DNA of 64,000 nucleotides from Atriophallophorus winterbourni (Eukaryota > Platyhelminthes > Trematoda > Plagiorchiida > Microphallidae): assembly GCA_013407085.1 (NCBI GenBank), contig JACCGJ010019054.1, forward strand, positions 50,288 through 114,287, written 5' to 3'. Under the pieces are notes generated by a model that saw only the letters and a program-made list of their open reading frames with translations, was not told where the DNA came from and made no database searches. Of this stretch, positions 23,670 through 36,344 are shown in pieces; within the stretch, counting starts at the first letter, position 1, and each line of letters starts with the position of its first letter. The position numbers were made by a program, and so were the translations under genes.

Positions 23670-23693
23670 TTGGAGGAGCTGCTGCTAATTCAG
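23670..23693 (+). CDS. Candidate micro-exon, site A, 24 nt
   Basis: Acceptor AAATGAAG, donor CAG/GTAACA at 23694. Reads GGAAANS. This is the GGAAAN type of site A with its donor intact, in contrast to the CTAAC copies. Confidence 0.4.
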
Positions 23694-23923
23694 GTAACAT
23701 CAATTTTCGTATCAAATATGTTTAAAAATATATAAATAAATACAGTTTACGAAACAAATTTAGTCGCGTATTTTTGAATAAATTTAGGTAAATTTGCTAT
23801 CCCTAATTGTTTACACGTTACGCAAATACAAGTTGTTTAATTTTTCTTATTGAGGATGTTGATTTATTGAACATTTCATTACACTTACTTTAATTGTCAG
23901 TGCTGATTATACAAAAGTTACAG

Positions 23924-23928
<5 letters not shown>

Positions 23929-23961
<33 letters not shown>
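23929..23961. repeat. (AT)n microsatellite
   Basis: About 16 AT dinucleotides, 130 bases upstream of the 66-nt candidate exon. The tract recurs in the same relative place at 30656 and 40270. Confidence 0.95.
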
Positions 23962-23963
<2 letters not shown>

Positions 23964-24092
23964 CGAAAGTTTGTTTGTATTTATATATGTATGTGTGTAT
24001 GAAATTGATTGAACATGTGTACAAGTCTTGTAAAATTAGTCTAATTTCGAATTTGATATTTGAAAAATCTTTCACACTATTTTTCCGTTTAG

Positions 24093-24158
24093 ATGACGAT
24101 GTAACCATCGTCAACGAGATTTATAGAATGCCCCCTCCTAGATTTTACATTGAATTTA
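24093..24158 (+). CDS. Candidate exon of a third type, 66 nt
   Basis: A pyrimidine-rich acceptor (CACTATTTTTCCGTTTAG) ends at 24092; a possible weak donor GTCTAA starts at 24159. Phase-1 reading is open and gives DDVTIVNEIYRM followed by PPPRFYIEF. The acceptor is the best in the array. A diverged relative at 40455 keeps the acceptor, phase and DD start but ends at a different donor. Confidence 0.4.
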
Positions 24159-25497
24159 GTCTAAACATGTTTAAAAAATGTATTATCGAAAAAAACCATG
24201 TTTAAAAATCAAATTAGTCCCGTAAATTCGAATAACTTGAGGTTAATTTGCTATATAAGATGTTAGTATGAAAATGTCGTTTGCTAAATTAAAATGCTTG
24301 AAATCCCATTTTGAATTTAAATGCACACCATGTAGATTTCCTCGCGTTCATTATATAATGGTGAAAATTGACTGATGCGAAAGCAGATGTTTTCTATTAA
24401 CCTGGCGAGGGTTTTAGTGTTCCATGGTCCAAAGAACAGGAATTACAAACATTTTGAAACATTACCCCTTTCTGAATGCTAAATGTGTGCGTCTAGATTG
24501 TGCAACAACAAAATAGTGTTTCACTGTAATACAAGCTAAACACAACAGTCCTGTAAATTTTAACTGCTAAAATTCAATTTTTTCTCGGTAAACTCAAAGA
24601 AACTAATTTACATTACCGGCTGTGATATTTTCTCATATAAATTATTATATATTTTTTCCATTAATTCTGGCTGCAATATCCTTACACGAAATATTATCCG
24701 TTGAGGTCGCTATGTTTCATTGGAAAACAGTTTACAAGGAAGGCCATAACATATAGTCCAGATACAAACATTGTGAATCATTGCTACTTTTACGTACAAT
24801 CAGTTATGCTGAACTTGTATTCAACAACTGTCGGGGTGTGAATCGACTAATGGAGTTTGATCGATATTGTAGTCGAAATTAATGTAACAGTCTAGAGTAA
24901 CTGACAAACAGCATCTTGCAGTAACCTTTGAAAAGAAAGCAATTTATAAATCACTTGATAAATTTCCAGGAAATAACCCGAATTATCCTAAGTAAATTGC
25001 GTGATTTCACATGACAACAAACATAAAAATATATTTAAAATTTAAACAGCCCAAACTTGAAAACATTTGTTTTGAATCGTTGACATTTCCATGTTGGATC
25101 GTGTTATAATACATGAGAGCTGCAATTTTGTTTTTTCTCATTGACTAACAGTTGGTTTATTGATCGGGCATGTGACATATTCTAGGGAGGAAAAACGATA
25201 AATCACGCTGGCAATTTACCTGCTGAATTCCAGCGTCTACTTGGTCATTTAACAGACCACTAGGACAGTTGATGCATGAGAATAATGCCACGCCGTTATA
25301 TGTCAGCCATCACACTTTATACCTGGTAATAAACGTTAAACATCTTCAATTCACGCAAAGAAAGATAACGCAAAATAGTTAAGTCCTAAATCTAAATTTG
25401 GCGTGAATTCCGGTCCTATGAAGCTGCTTTAAGTTCGAACTTATATGATATTTGAAATTACTTCTAACGTGTATTTTACTTTTGAATTTAAATGAAG

Positions 25498-25521
25498 TTT
25501 TAAGAAAGGACGCTGCTAGAA
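25498..25521 (+). CDS. Candidate micro-exon, site A, 24 nt
   Basis: Acceptor AAATGAAG, donor GTAAGA at 25522. Reads LRKDAAR; the exon shares little beyond GCTGCT with other site A copies although its flanks are conserved. Confidence 0.42.
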
Positions 25522-26968
25522 GTAAGAAAAATGTTATTCTGCAACACTTTCAAGCATGTATAATTAAAGAAACCAGTTTACCAAATCAATTTAATAGCAT
25601 AAATATGAATAAATTTAGTCATAGTTGCTATCCATAATTGTTAACATGTTATGCAAATTCCAGTTTGTTATTTTGTTTAGTGGGAATGATGATTTATCGA
25701 ACATCTCATTATATTTTCTACTTCGTGTGATGATACTTGAAAAATACTTGCTGTGTTAACTCCAGAAACTCATAAGTTTCATTTCATATATGGGTTTTTG
25801 TTTTCAATTTGTCTCGGTAGACTCAAAGAAACTAATTTATATTACCAACTGTGATATTTTCTCATATAAAGTATTATATACTTTTTCCATTATTTATGAC
25901 TGCATTATGCTTACACGAAATATTGGAAAACATTTTACAATTAAGGCCATTACATATAGTTCAAATACCATGATTGTGAATCATCTCTGCATTTGCGTAG
26001 AATCACATATGCTGTACTCATATTCAGCAACTGTCGTCCTCTATCGGATTTGTCGTGGGAATCACCTAATGGAATTTAATCAATATTGCAGTCGAAATTG
26101 ATGTAACAGTCTAGAGTCACTGACAAACAGCATCTTTAAAAACCTTTGAACAGAAAGCAATTTATAAATCACTTGATAAATTCCCAGGAAATTACCCGAA
26201 TTATCTTAAAACATTTCGTAATTTCACATGACAACAAACGTAAAAAATGTATTTCAAATTAAAATAGCCCGGTCTTAAACACATTCTGTTGAATCGTTGA
26301 CATTTCCATGTAGGATCGTGTTTTACTACATGAGTGCTGCAGTTATGTTCTTTCGCGTTGACTAACAGTTGGTTTATTGATCAGCATGTGACATACTTTA
26401 GGGGGGAAAAACGTTTAATCACACGAGCAATAAACCTGCTTAATTCCTACCGTCTACTTGGTCATTGAACATACCTCTAGGACAGTTGATGCACGAGAAT
26501 AATGCCAGGCCGTTATATGTTCAGCCATCACACTATATGCCAGGCATTGAACGTTAAACATCTTCAATTCGCGCCAAAAAAGATAACGCAAATTAGTTAA
26601 GTCCTTAATCTAAATTTGGCGTGAATTCCGGTCGTATGAAACTGCTTTAAGTTCGAACATATATGATATTTAAAAATATTTCTAATTTTTATTTTACTTT
26701 TAAATTTAAATGAAGTTGGATGACCTGATGCTAATGCAGCTAACAAGAAATTTTTTTCGGCAACACATTTAAAAATGCATAATTTAAAAACCAGTTTACC
26801 AAATCAATTCATTAGTGTAAATTTCAATAGACTTAGGTATAGTTGCTATCCGTAATTGTATACATGTTATGCAAATTCGAGTTTGTTATTCTGTTTAGTG
26901 GGAATGATGATTTATATAACATCTCATTATATTTCCTACTTCTACTCATACAAATGGTCCTCCGGTAG

Positions 26969-26980
26969 CTCCACCAGCAC
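26969..26980 (+). CDS. Possible 12-nt micro-exon (site B with shifted acceptor)
   Basis: Acceptor GGTAG inside the old 24-nt window, donor GTAAGT at 26981; reads PPA in phase 1. Confidence 0.2.
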
Positions 26981-27949
26981 GTAAGTTTCATTTCATATAT
27001 GGGTTTCTGTTTTCAATTTGTATCGGTAGACTCAAAGGAACTAATTTTTATTACCAATGATATTTTCTCATATATAGTATGATATATTGGTTCCCTAATA
27101 TCTGGCTCCAATAACCTTACACGAAATATTATGCGATAAGATCGATTTGTTTCATTGTTATACAGTTTACAAGGAAGGCCATCATATATAGCTCAAATGC
27201 CATCAATGTGAATCATTGCTACTTTTGCGTAGAATCAGTTATGCTAAACTCATATTCAACAAATGTCGTCCTCTATCGGATTTGTCGTGGGAATCACCTA
27301 ATGGAATTAAATCAATATTGCAGTCGAAATTGATGTAACAGTCTAGAGTCACTGACAAACAGCATCTTTAAAAACCTTTGATGAGAAAGCAATTTATAAA
27401 TCACTTGATATATTCCCAGGTAATTACCCGAATTATCTTAAGTAAATTGCGTAATTTCACATGACAACAAACGTAAAAAATGTATTTCGAATTAAAAGAG
27501 CCCAGTCTTAAACACATTCTGTTGAATCGTTGATATTTCCATGTAGGATCGTGTTATAATACATGAGTGCTGCAGTTATGTTCTTTCTGGTTGACTAACA
27601 GTTGGAATGTTGATCGGGCATGTGACATAGTTTATGGAGGAAAAACGTTTAATCACACGAGCAATAAACCTGCTTAATTCCAACCGTCTACTTGGTCATT
27701 GAACATACCCTTAGGACAGTTGATGCACGAGAATAATGCCACACCGTAATATGTTCAGCCATCACACTATATGCCATGCATTAAACGTTAAACATCTCCA
27801 ATTCGCGCAAAGAAAGATAACGCAAATTAGTTAAGTCCTCAATCTAAATTTGGCGTGAATTCCGGTTGTATGAAACTGCTTCAAGTTCGAAATCATATGA
27901 TATTTAAAAATATTTCTAACGTGTATTTTACTTTTAACTTTAAATAAAG

Positions 27950-27973
27950 TTGGGTAAAAGGCTGCTGTTCCAG
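27950..27973 (+). pseudogene. Site A with splice sites but an in-frame stop
   Basis: AG and GT (GTCACA) are present and the window is 24 nt, but phase-1 reading meets TAA as the second full codon. A similar stop-bearing copy lies at 46335-46358; at 37309 the acceptor AG is also lost (AACG). Confidence 0.45.
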
Positions 27974-28181
27974 GTCACAAAACTTTTATTCTGCAACACA
28001 TTCAAAAATGCATAATTAAACCACCAGTTTACCAAATCAATTTAGTAGTGTAAATTTCAATACATTTGAGTAAAGCTGATATCCCTAATTTTAAGGAAAA
28101 TTCCAGTTTGTTAATTTGTTTAATGGGAATGATGATTTATCGAACATCTCATTATATTTTCTACTTCTACTCATACAAAAG

Positions 28182-28187
28182 GTCCAC
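28182..28187 (+). CDS. Candidate 6-nt micro-exon (site B with internal deletion)
   Basis: Acceptor ACAAAAG ends at 28181 and donor GTAAGT starts at 28188, leaving GTCCAC. The 18-base deletion relative to the 24-nt form keeps the frame (phase 1, one whole codon, Pro). Confidence 0.35.
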
Positions 28188-29159
28188 GTAAGTTTCATTT
28201 CACTATATAGGTTTCTGATTTCAATTTGTCTCGGTAGACTCAGAGAAACTAATTTATATTACCAGCTGTGATATGTTCTCATATATAGTACATTATATTG
28301 TTTCCCTAATATCCGTCTCCAATAACCTTACACGAAATATTTTCAGTTGAGGTCGCTTTGTTTCATTGTCAGACAGTTTACAAGGAAAGTCATCACAAAT
28401 AGTCCAAATACCATTATAGTGAATCATTGCTACTTTTGCCTAGAATCAGTTATGCTGATCTCATATTCAACAACTGTCGTCCTCTATCGGATATGTCGTG
28501 CGAATCACCTGATGGAATTTAATCAATATTGCAGTCGAAATTGATGTAACAGTCTAGAGTCACTGACAAACAGCCTCTTTAAAAAACCTTTGATGAGAAA
28601 GCAATTTATAAATCACTTGATAGATACCCTGGTAATTACCCGAATTATCTTAAGTAAATTGCGTAATTTCACATGACAACAAACGTAAAGAATGTATTTT
28701 AAATTAAAACAGCCCAGTCTTTAAAACATTCTGTTGAATCGTTGATATTTCTATGTAGGATCGCGTTATAATACATGAGTGCTGCAGTTATGTTTTTCTC
28801 GTTGACTAACAGTTGGTTTATTGATCAGGCATGTGACATATTCTAGGAAGGAAAAACGATAAATCACACCGGCAATTAACCTGCTTAATTCCAGCGTCTA
28901 CTTGGTTATTTAACATAACTCTAGGACAGTTGATGCACGAGAATAATGCCACGCCGTTATATGTTCAGCCATCACACTATATGCCATGCATTAAACGTTA
29001 ATCATCTTCAATTCACGCAAAAATAGATAACGCAAATTAGTTGAGTCCTTAATCTAAATTTGGCGTGAATTCCGGTCGTATGAAACTGCTTTAAGTTCGA
29101 ACTTATATGATATTTAAAAATATTTCTAACGTGTATTTTACTTTTAACTTTAAATGGAG

Positions 29160-29183
29160 TTGGGAAAAAGGCTGCTGTTACAG
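29160..29183 (+). CDS. Candidate micro-exon, site A, 24 nt
   Basis: Acceptor AAATGGAG, weak donor GTCACA at 29184. Reads GKKAAVT; the related copy at 27950 has a stop where this one has AAA. Confidence 0.33.
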
Positions 29184-29411
29184 GTCACAAAACTTTTATT
29201 CTGCAACACATTTAAAAATGCATCATTGAAAAACCAGTTTACCAAATCAATATAGCAGTGTAAATATCAACACATTTGAGTATAGCTGCTATCCCTAATT
29301 GTAAACATGTTATGCAAATTCCAGTTTGTTAATTTGTTTAGTGGGAATGATGATTTATCGAACACCTCATTATATTTTCTACTTCTACTCATACAAATGG
29401 TCTCCCGGTAG

Positions 29412-29423
29412 CTCCACAACCAC
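29412..29423 (+). CDS. Possible 12-nt micro-exon (site B with shifted acceptor)
   Basis: Acceptor GGTAG, donor GTAAGT at 29424; reads PQP. Confidence 0.2.
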
Positions 29424-30396
29424 GTAAGTTTCATTTCACTATATGGGTTTCTGATTTCAATTTGTCTCGGTAGACTCAAAGAAACTAATTTATATTACCA
29501 GCTGTGATATGTTCTCATATATAGTATGATATATTGGTTCACTAATATCTGGCTCCAATAACCTTACACGAAATATTTTCCGTTGAGGTCGCTTTGTTTC
29601 ATTGTCAGAAGGTTGACAAGGAAGGTCATCACATATAGTCCAAATACCGTCATTGTGAATCATTGCTAATTTTGCCTAGAATCAGTTATGATGATCTCAT
29701 ATTCAACAATTGTCGTCCTCTATCGGATTTGGAATATAAATAATCTAATGCAATTAAATCGATGTTGCATTTGAAAATAATGTAACAGTATAGATCAAAT
29801 GACACACAGCATCTATCAAAAACCTTTTAATGTGAATCAATGTACAAATCACTTGATAGATACCCTGGTAATTACCCGAATTATCTTAAGTAAATTGCGT
29901 AATTTCACATGGTAACAAACGTAAAGAATGTATTTTAAATTAAAACAGCCCAGTCTTTAAAACATTCTGTTGAATCGTTGACATTTCTATGTAGGATCGC
30001 GTTATAATACATGAGTGCTGCAGTTCTGTTCTTTCTCGTTGAATAACAGTTGGTATATTGATCAGGAATGTGACATATTCTAGGAAGGAAAAACGATAAA
30101 TCACACTGGCAATTAACCTGCTTAATTCCAGCGTCTACTTGGTTATTTAACATAACTCTAGGACAGTTGATGCCCGAGAATAATGCCAGGCCGTTATATG
30201 TTCAGCCATCACACTATATGCCATGCATTAAACGTTAAACATCTTTAATTCGCGCGAAGAAAGATAACGCAAATTAGTTAGGTCCTTAATCTAAATTTAA
30301 CATGAATTCCGGTTGTATGAAACTGCTTTAATTTCGAACCTATATGATATTTAAAAATATCTCTAACGTGTATTTTACTTTTAACTTTAAATGAAG

Positions 30397-30420
30397 TTGG
30401 AGGAGCTGCTGCTAATTCAG
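30397..30420 (+). CDS. Candidate micro-exon, site A, 24 nt
   Basis: Duplicate of 23670 (GGAAANS), donor GTAACA at 30421. Confidence 0.38.
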
Positions 30421-30650
30421 GTAACATCAATTTTCGTATCAAATATGTTTAAAAATATATAAATAAATACAGTTTACGAAACAAATTTAGTCGCGTATTT
30501 TTGAATAAATTTAGGTAAATTTGCTATCCCTAATTGTTTACACGTTACGCAAATACAAGTTGTTTAATTTTTCTTATTGAGGATGTTGATTTATTGAACA
30601 TTTCATTACACTTACTTTAATTGTCAGTGCTGATTATACAAAAGTTACAG

Positions 30651-30655
<5 letters not shown>

Positions 30656-30688
<33 letters not shown>
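30656..30688. repeat. (AT)n microsatellite
   Basis: Duplicate of the 23929 tract in the second higher-order copy. Confidence 0.95.
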
Positions 30689-30690
<2 letters not shown>

Positions 30691-30819
30691 CGAAAGTTTG
30701 TTTGTATTTATATATGTATGTGTGTATGAAATTGATTGAACATGTGTACAAGTCTTGTAAAATTAGTCTAATTTCGAATTTGATATTTGAAAAATCTTTC
30801 ACACTATTTTTTCGTTTAG

Positions 30820-30885
30820 ATGACGATGTAACCATCGTCAACGAGATTTATAGAATGCCCCCTCCTAGATTTTACATCGAGTTTA
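30820..30885 (+). CDS. Candidate exon of the third type, 66 nt
   Basis: Duplicate of the 24093 exon with acceptor TTTCGTTTAG and possible donor GTCAAA at 30886; the reading frame is still open. Confidence 0.38.
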
Positions 30886-32222
30886 GTCAAAACATGTTTA
30901 AAAAATGTATTATCGAAAAATACCATGTTTAAAAATCAAATTAGTCCCGTAAATTCGAATAACTTGAGGTTAATTTGCTATATAAGATGTTAGTATGAAA
31001 ATGTCGTTTGCTAAATTAAAATGCTTGAAATCCCATTTTGAATTTAAATGCACACCATGTAGATTTCCTCGCGTTCATTATATAATGGTGAAAATTGACT
31101 GATGCGAAAGCAGATGTTTTCTATTAACCTGGCGAGGGTTTTAGTGTTCCATGGTCCAAAGAACAGGAATTACAAACATTTTGAAACATTACCCCTTTCT
31201 GAATGCTAAATGTGTGCGTCTAGATTGTGCAACAACAAAATAGTGTTTCACTGTAATACAAGCTAAACACAACAGTCCTGTAAATTTTAACTGCTAAAAT
31301 TCAATTTTTTCTCGGTAAACTCAAAGAAACTAATTTACATTACCGGCTGTGATATTTTCTCATATAAATTATTATATATTTTTTCCATTAATTCTGGCTG
31401 CAATATCCTTACACGAAATATTATCCGTTGAGGTCGCTATGTTTCATTGGAAAACAGTTTACAAGGAAGGCCATAACATATAGTCCAGATACAAACATTG
31501 TGAATCATTGCTACTTTTACGTACAATCAGTTATGCTGAACTTGTATTCAACAACTGTCGGGGTGTGAATCGACTAATGGAGTTTGATCGATATTGTAGT
31601 CGAAATTAATGTAACAGTCTAGAGTAACTGACAAACAGCATCTTGCAGTAACCTTTGAAAAGAAAGCAATTTATAAATCACTTGATAAATTTCCAGGAAA
31701 TAACCCGAATTATCCTAAGTAAATTGCGTGATTTCACATGACAACAAACAAAAATATATTTAAAATTTAAACAGCCCAAACTTGAAAACATTTGTTTTGA
31801 ATCGTTGACATTTCCATGTTGGATCGTGTTATAATACATGAGAGCTGCAATTTTGTTTTTTCTCATTGACTAACAGTTGGTTTATTGATCGGGCATGTGA
31901 CATATTCTAGGGAGGAAAAACGATAAATCACGCTGGCAATTTACCTGCTGAATTCCAGCGTCTACTTGGTCATTTAACAGACCACTAGGACAGTTGATGC
32001 ATGAGAATAATGCCACGCCGTTATATGTCAGCCATCACACTTTATACCTGGTAATAAACGTTAAACATCTTCAATTCACGCAAAGAAAGATAACGCAAAA
32101 TAGTTAAGTCCTAAATCTAAATTTGGCGTGAATTCCGGTCCTATGAAGCTGCTTTAAGTTCGAACTTATATGATATTTGAAATTACTTCTAACGTGTATT
32201 TTACTTTTGAATTTAAATGAAG

Positions 32223-32246
32223 TTTTAAGAAAGGACGCTGCTAGAA
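32223..32246 (+). CDS. Candidate micro-exon, site A, 24 nt
   Basis: Duplicate of 25498 (LRKDAAR), donor GTAAGA at 32247. Confidence 0.4.
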
Positions 32247-33681
32247 GTAAGAAAAATGTTATTCTGCAACGCTTTTAAGCATGTATAATTAAAGAAACCA
32301 GTTTACCAAATCAATTTAATAGCATAAATATGAATAAATTTAGTCATAGTTGCTATCCATAATTGTTAACATGTTATGCAAATTCCAGTTTGTTATTTTG
32401 TTTAGTGGGAATGATGATTTATCGAACATCTCATTATATTTTCTACTTCGTGTGATGATACTTGAAAAATACTTGCTGTGTTAACTCCAGAAACTCATAA
32501 GTTTCATTTCATATATGGGTTTTTGTTTTCAATTTGTCTCGGTAGACTCAAAGAAACTAATTTATATTACCAACTGTGATATTTTCTCATATAAAGTATT
32601 ATATACTTTTTCCATTATTTATGACTGCATTATGCTTACACGAAATATTGGAAAACATTTTACAATTAAGGCCATTACATATAGTTCAAATACCATGATT
32701 GTGAATCATCTCTGCATTTGCGTAGAATCACATATGCTGTACTCATATTCAGCAACTGTCGTCCTCTATCGGATTTGTCGTGGGAATCACCTAATGGAAT
32801 TTAATCAATATTGCAGTCGAAATTGATGTAACAGTCTAGAGTCACTGACAAACAGCATCTTTAAAAACCTTTGAACAGAAAGCAATTTATAAATCACTTG
32901 ATAAATTCCCAGGAAATTACCCGAATTATCTTAAAACATTTCGTAATTTCACATGACAACAAACGTAAAAAATGTATTTCAAATTAAAATAGCCCGGTCT
33001 TAAACACATTCTGTTGAATCGTTGACATTTCCATGTAGGATCGTGTTTTACTACATGAGTGCTGCAGTTATGTTCTTTCGCGTTGACTAACAGTTGGTTT
33101 ATTGATCAGCATGTGACATACTTTAGGGGGGAAAAACGTTTAATCACACGAGCAATAAACCTGCTTAATTCCTACCGTCTACTTGGTCATTGAACATACC
33201 TCTAGGACAGTTGATGCACGAGAATAATGCCAGGCCGTTATATGTTCAGCCATCACACTATATGCCATGCATTAAACGTTAAACATCTTCAATTCGCGCC
33301 AAAAAAGATAACGCAAATTAGTTAAGTCCTTAATCTAAATTTGGCGTGAATTCCGGTCGTATGAAACTGCTTTAAGTTCGAACATATATGATATTTAAAA
33401 ATATTTCTAACTTTTATTTTACTTTTAAATTTAAATGAAGTTGGATGACCTGATGCTAATGCAGCTAACAAGAAATTTTTTTCGGCAACACATTTAAAAA
33501 TGCATAATTTAAAAACCAGTTTACCAAATCAATTCATTAGTGTAAATTTCAATAGACTTAGGTATAGTTGCTATCCCTAATTGTATACATGTTATGCAAA
33601 TTCTAGTTTGTTAATTTGTTCAGTGGGAATGATTATGTATCGAAAATCTCATTATATTTTCTACTTCGTGTGAATATACTC

Positions 33682-33714
33682 AAGAAAAGGGTGCTAACTC
33701 ACCTCCACCAACAC
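33682..33714 (+). pseudogene. Long site B with lost donor
   Basis: Homologous to 14210 (AAAAGGGTGCTAACTCACC region) but the donor is ATAAGT instead of GTAAGT. Site B copies at about 25730 and 32460 show the same donor change. Confidence 0.4.
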
Positions 33715-34691
33715 ATAAGTTTCATTTCACTATATGGGATTCTGTTTTCAATTAGTCTCGTTAGACTCAAAGAAACTAATTTATATTACCAGCTGTGATA
33801 TTTTCTCATATATAGTGTGATATATTGGTTCCTTAATTTCTGGCTGCACTAACCTTACACGAAATATTATCCGTTAAGTTCGCTTTGTATTATTGTAATA
33901 CAGTTTACACGGAAGGCCATCATATATAGCCCAAATACCATCAATGTGAATGATTGCTAGTTCTGCGTAGAATCAGTTATGCTAAACTGATATTCAACAA
34001 CTGTCGTCCTCTATCAGATTTGTCGTGGGAATCACCTGATGGAATTTAATCAATATTGCAGTCGAAATTGATGTAACAGTCTAGAGTCACTGACATACAG
34101 CATCTTTCAAAAACATTTGATGAAAATGCAATTTATAAATCACTTGATAAATTCCCAGGAAATTACCCGATTTATCTTGAGTACATTGCGTAATTTCACA
34201 TGAGAACCAACGTAAAAAAATATATTTAAAATTAAAACAGCCCATTCTTAAACACATTCTGTTGAATCGTTGACATTTCTATGAAGGATCTTTCTATAAT
34301 ACATGAGTGCTGCAGTTATGTTCTTTCTCATTGATTAACAGTTGGTTTATTGATCGGGCGTGTGACATATTCTAGGGAGTTAAAACGATAAATCACACGA
34401 GCAATAAACCTGCCTAATTCCTACCAACTACTTGGTCATTAAACACAATTGTAGGACAGTTGATGCACGAGAATAATGCCACGCCGTTATATGTTCAGCC
34501 ATCACACTATATACCTGGTATTAAACGTTAAACATCTTCAATTCGCGCAAATAAAGATAACGCAAATTTAGTTAAGTCCCTAACCTAAATTTGGCATGAA
34601 TTTTGGTCGTGTGAAACTGTTTCATTTCGAATTTAAATATGACATTTGAAAAGGTTTCTGACGTGTATTTTACTTTTAACTTTAAATGAAG

Positions 34692-34715
34692 CTAAATTAC
34701 TTGCCGCCGCTCCAG
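34692..34715 (+). CDS. Candidate micro-exon, site A, 24 nt
   Basis: Acceptor AAATGAAG, donor CAG/GTAACA at 34716. Reads KLLAAAP. Confidence 0.42.
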
Positions 34716-36338
34716 GTAACAAAATTTTATTCTGAATAAGTTTTAAACATATATAATTAAATAAGAGGTTACCAAATCAATTTAGTAGCGTAAAGTTGAA
34801 TAGGTTTAGGTGAAGTTTCTATCCCTAATTGTTAACATTTTAGGAAAATTCCAGTTTCTTAATTTGTTTAGTGGGAATGATGAATCATCGAACATTTCAT
34901 TATATTCACTACTCCACGTGGATTTGTGGATATATATATATATTGCTGAAAATTGATTGATGCGGAAGCAGATGTTTTCAATTAACCTGCCAGAGGTTTT
35001 AGTTTTTCCATGGTCCAAAGAACGTGAATTACAAACATTTTGAAACATTACCTCTTTCTGAATGCTAAATGTGTGCGTCTAGATTGTGCAACGGGAAAAT
35101 AGTGTTCCACTGTAATACAAGCTAAACACAACTGTCCTGGAAATTTCAATTGCCAGGATTCCATTTTTCTGGGTAAACTAATAGAATCTAATTAACATTA
35201 CCAACTGTGATATTTTTTATAAAAAGAATCATATATTGTTTCTTTTTATTTCTGACTACAATATGCTTACACGAAATATAATCCGTTGAGGTCGCTATGT
35301 TTCATTGGAAAACAGTTTACAAGGAAGGCCATTACATATTTCACAGATACCTACATTGTGAATCATGGCTGCTTTTGCGTGGAATCAGTTATGTTAAACT
35401 TGTATTCAAAAACTGTAGTCCTCTATCGGTTTTAAGGTGTGAATCACCTAATTGAGTTTAATCGATATTGTAGTCGAAATTAATGTAACAGTCTAGAGTA
35501 ACTGACAAACAGCATTTACAATAACCTTTGATGACAAACCAATTTATAAATCACTTGATAACTTCCCAGGTAATTACGCGAATAATACTGAGTAATTTGC
35601 GTAATTTCACATGAGAAGTTACGGGAGAATTATATTTAAAATTTAAACAGCCCAACCTTGGAAAAAATTGTTTTGAATCGTTGACATTTTCATGTAGGAT
35701 CGTGTATAATACATGAGTGCTGCAATTGTGTATTTTCTCATTGATTAACAGTTGGTATATTGATCGGGCATGTGACATTCTTTACGGAGGGAAAACGTTT
35801 AATCACACGAGCATTAAACCTGCTTAATTCCTACCGTCTACTTGGTCATTGAACATACCTCTAGGACAGTTGATGCACGAGAATAATGCCACGCCGTTAT
35901 ATGTTCAGCCATCACACTATATGCCATGCATTAAACGTTAAACTTCTTTAATTCGCGTAAAGAAAGATAACGCAAATTAGGTAGGTCCTTATTCTAAATG
36001 TGGCGTGAATTCCGGTCGTATGAAAATGCTTTAAGTTCGAACTTATATGACATTTAAAAATATTTTTAACGTGTATTTTACTTTTAAAATTAAATGAAGT
36101 TGGAGGAGCTGCTGCTAATGCAGCTAACAAAACTTTTATTCTGCAACACATTTAAAAATGAATAATTAAAAAACCAGTTTAGCAAATCAATTTAGTAGTG
36201 TAAATTTCAATATATTTGAGTATAGTTGCTACCCTAATTGTTAACATGTTATGCAAATTCCAGTTTGTTAATTTCTTTAGTGGGAATGATGATTTATCGA
36301 ACATCTCATTATATTTTCTACTTCTACTAATACAAAAG

Positions 36339-36344
36339 TTCCAC
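36339..36344 (+). CDS. Candidate 6-nt micro-exon (site B)
   Basis: Acceptor ACAAAAG, hexamer TTCCAC, donor GTACGT at 36345. It is the second copy of the 6-nt form, with a different first base from 28182. Confidence 0.33.

Larger units (their letters stand above)
23440..26870. repeat. Higher-order repeat, copy 1 of the 6.73-kb-offset pair
   Basis: Copied almost exactly at about 30168-33590 (offset about 6727). It contains a longer unit with an (AT)n tract, the 66-nt candidate exon and two intact site A exons. Confidence 0.88.
30168..33590. repeat. Higher-order repeat, copy 2 of the 6.73-kb-offset pair
   Basis: Copy of 23440-26870 with only scattered substitutions and small indels; similarity falls off at about 33590 where the next unit is of the long site B type. 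Confidence 0.88.

Noticed and set aside
23890..24114. Minus-strand ORF with a long Tyr-Ile repeat
   Set aside because: Direct translation of the AT microsatellite.
25790..26101. Plus-strand ORF of 103 codons, duplicated at 32515
   Set aside because: Two identical copies come from one recent block duplication; other units have stops throughout the same stretch.
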